Shown: positions 63,143 through 64,000 of the stretch, one piece after another
How the letters are laid out: every line of letters begins with the position of its first letter
Position numbering within the stretch: position 1 is the stretch's first letter
Source: Shouchella shacheensis
GTDB lineage: Bacteria; Bacillota; Bacilli; Bacillales; Bacillaceae_D
Direction: 5' to 3'
DNA length: 64,000 bases
Assembly: GCF_001484965.1 (NCBI RefSeq)
Contig: NZ_LLYY01000018.1
Span: 16,181 to 80,180, forward strand
Notes under the pieces: generated by a model
The model's input: the letters and a program-made list of their open reading frames with translations, nothing else
Database searches by the model: none
What the model was told of the DNA's origin: nothing
Position numbers and translations under genes: made by a program

Positions 63143-63901
63143 TTCTGGGTTATTATAATAAGCTTTTCTTCAGAGGTATATGATATAGACAAATATATTG
63201 GTCTTTCATTTGGAGATATTGAATTTTACAGCGAAAGATTGGCTTCTTGTGAGGGTAATGTTCTCGAACCTGGGGTTGGTACAGGTCGGATTCTTATTCC
63301 ACTCCTAGAAAAAGGATTGAAAGTTGATGGTTTTGATGTATCCGAAGAAATGTTAAAAATTTGCCGTAATAACTGTGAAAGTAGAGGGCTACACCCGAAA
63401 TTATTTGAAGGGAAAATGGACTCATTTTCATTGGACACAGAGTATGAGGCGATTATCGTACCAACTGGAACATTTTTGTTGCTACATAAAAGAGAAGATT
63501 CTCTTAGTGCTCTGAAAAATTTTTATAACCATCTTTCCGATGGAGGCAAACTTATCTTAGATGTCTTTTTGCAAACTGATCTAACGGTTGGTAATGCACC
63601 GACAAGAACTTGGGAATCCCAGAATGATGAGATTATCACTTTAGAAAGCAAAGTAGTAGAAGTTGACTTTATTAATCAATATACTATTTCCCATAATCGA
63701 TATGAAAAATGGAATAATGGTCAATTAACGCAATCAGAGCTGGAAACGTTCCCACTTCGTTGGTATGGGGTTGAAGAGTTTAAAATGATTCTCGAGCAGG
63801 TTGGTTTTGAAGACATTATTATCTCAGCAGATTACAAACACGGAGAATATCCTACAGATTCAACCCAGACAATCACATCTGAAGCAATTGCTAATAAATA
63901 A
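63143..63901 (+). pseudogene. Class I SAM-dependent methyltransferase with damaged 5' end
   Basis: The conserved body reads in one frame from about 63167 (SSEVYDIDKYIGLSFGDIEF), through motif I VLEPGVGTGRILIPLLE and DGFDVSEEML, to the stop at 63899-63901. Upstream, behind AAAGGGGG at 63126-63133, another frame reads GYYNKLF, the usual start of such proteins, and must shift within CTTTTCTTC near 63163-63170 to join the body. No ATG, GTG or TTG is well placed at the start (ATT or CTG only). A functional shorter protein from TTG at 63239 (220 residues) is possible but would lack the N-terminal helix and has no clear ribosome-binding site. Confidence 0.65.
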
Positions 63902-63973
63902 TTGTACCGCAATTGGGCGCGATTGTTGAGAATGGAATTGACATGTTACTTGAATGAATTTCATAAATCTCAG

Positions 63974-63989
63974 CCCTGGCAAACCAGGG
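63974..63989 (+). repeat. Short perfect hairpin at the window end
   Basis: CCCTGG (63974-63979) and CCAGGG (63984-63989) enclose CAAA. The sequence runs out of the window soon after. It could be a terminator read from the minus strand or part of an attachment site; neither can be decided here. Confidence 0.4.
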
Positions 63990-64000
63990 GTTTCAAGGCG

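Noticed and set aside
63974..64000. Hairpin at the window end as the right attachment site of the island
   Set aside because: No matching core sequence was found near the integrase remnant at 61.2 kb, and the element runs out of the window.

Overview
The window is a chromosomal segment of an endospore-forming Bacillaceae bacterium. The gene order (end of ylxQ, infB, ylxP, rbfA, truB, ribC, rpsO, pnp, ylxY, mlpA, ymxH, spoVFAB, asd-dapG-dapA, rnjB, tepA, spoIIIE, ymfC to ymfM, pgsA, cinA, recA, rny, ymdB, spoVS, miaB, ymcA, cotE, mutSL, miaA, hfq, spoVK, ynbB, glnRA) follows the Bacillus subtilis arrangement closely. The very acidic extracellular parts of RodZ and of the iron-binding lipoprotein, with frequent TTG and GTG starts, would fit a salt- or alkali-tolerant relative. 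That is an inference and the species is not fixed by it.

Layout. 1-5.4 kb: translation initiation and ribosome assembly. 5.9-11.1 kb: pnp, a sporulation deacetylase-like protein, an M16 peptidase and a PRC-barrel protein. 11.3-16.1 kb: dipicolinate synthase plus the aspartate/diaminopimelate pathway that supplies its precursor. 16.8-22.1 kb: RNase J, a ClpP-like protease and the SpoIIIE translocase. 22.3-28.6 kb: the ymf cluster. 28.9-33.8 kb: pgsA, cinA, a DEAD-box helicase that B. subtilis lacks at this place, and recA under a LexA-type box. 34.1-37.4 kb: a four-gene operon for an Mre11-like nuclease and a Rad50-like ATPase split over three reading frames, inserted between recA and rny. 37.5-44.6 kb: rny, ymdB, spoVS, transglutaminase, miaB, ymcA, cotE. 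44.8-53.6 kb: mutS, mutL, a methyltransferase, miaA, hfq, an inverted degenerate tyrosine recombinase, spoVK. 53.8-57.9 kb: a ferric-iron ABC importer in two Fur-box-controlled units. 58-61.1 kb: ynbB, glnR, glnA. After the glnA terminator the sequence becomes A+T-rich and carries a frameshifted integrase remnant, a frameshifted small membrane protein, a GNAT acetyltransferase and a 5'-damaged methyltransferase. This looks like a decaying mobile-element scar.

Two observations stand out. First, about fifteen copies of a roughly 118-bp imperfectly palindromic repeat lie between genes from 5.4 to 44.8 kb, almost always just behind an operon terminator, often in pairs. Several copies have changed both arms of a stem, which suggests that the folded structure is what is kept. 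Second, the split Mre11/Rad50-like operon ends its first ATPase subunit exactly at a CxxC zinc-hook motif and then continues as two separate proteins.

Regulation visible in the sequence includes sigma-A promoters (rpsO, recA, rny, both iron units, glnR), candidate sporulation promoters (spoVFA and tgl sigma-K-like, ymfJ sigma-G-like, cotE sigma-E-like, spoVS sigma-H-like), a LexA-type box, two Fur boxes and about twenty intrinsic terminators. No tRNA, rRNA, CRISPR array or intact insertion sequence was seen.
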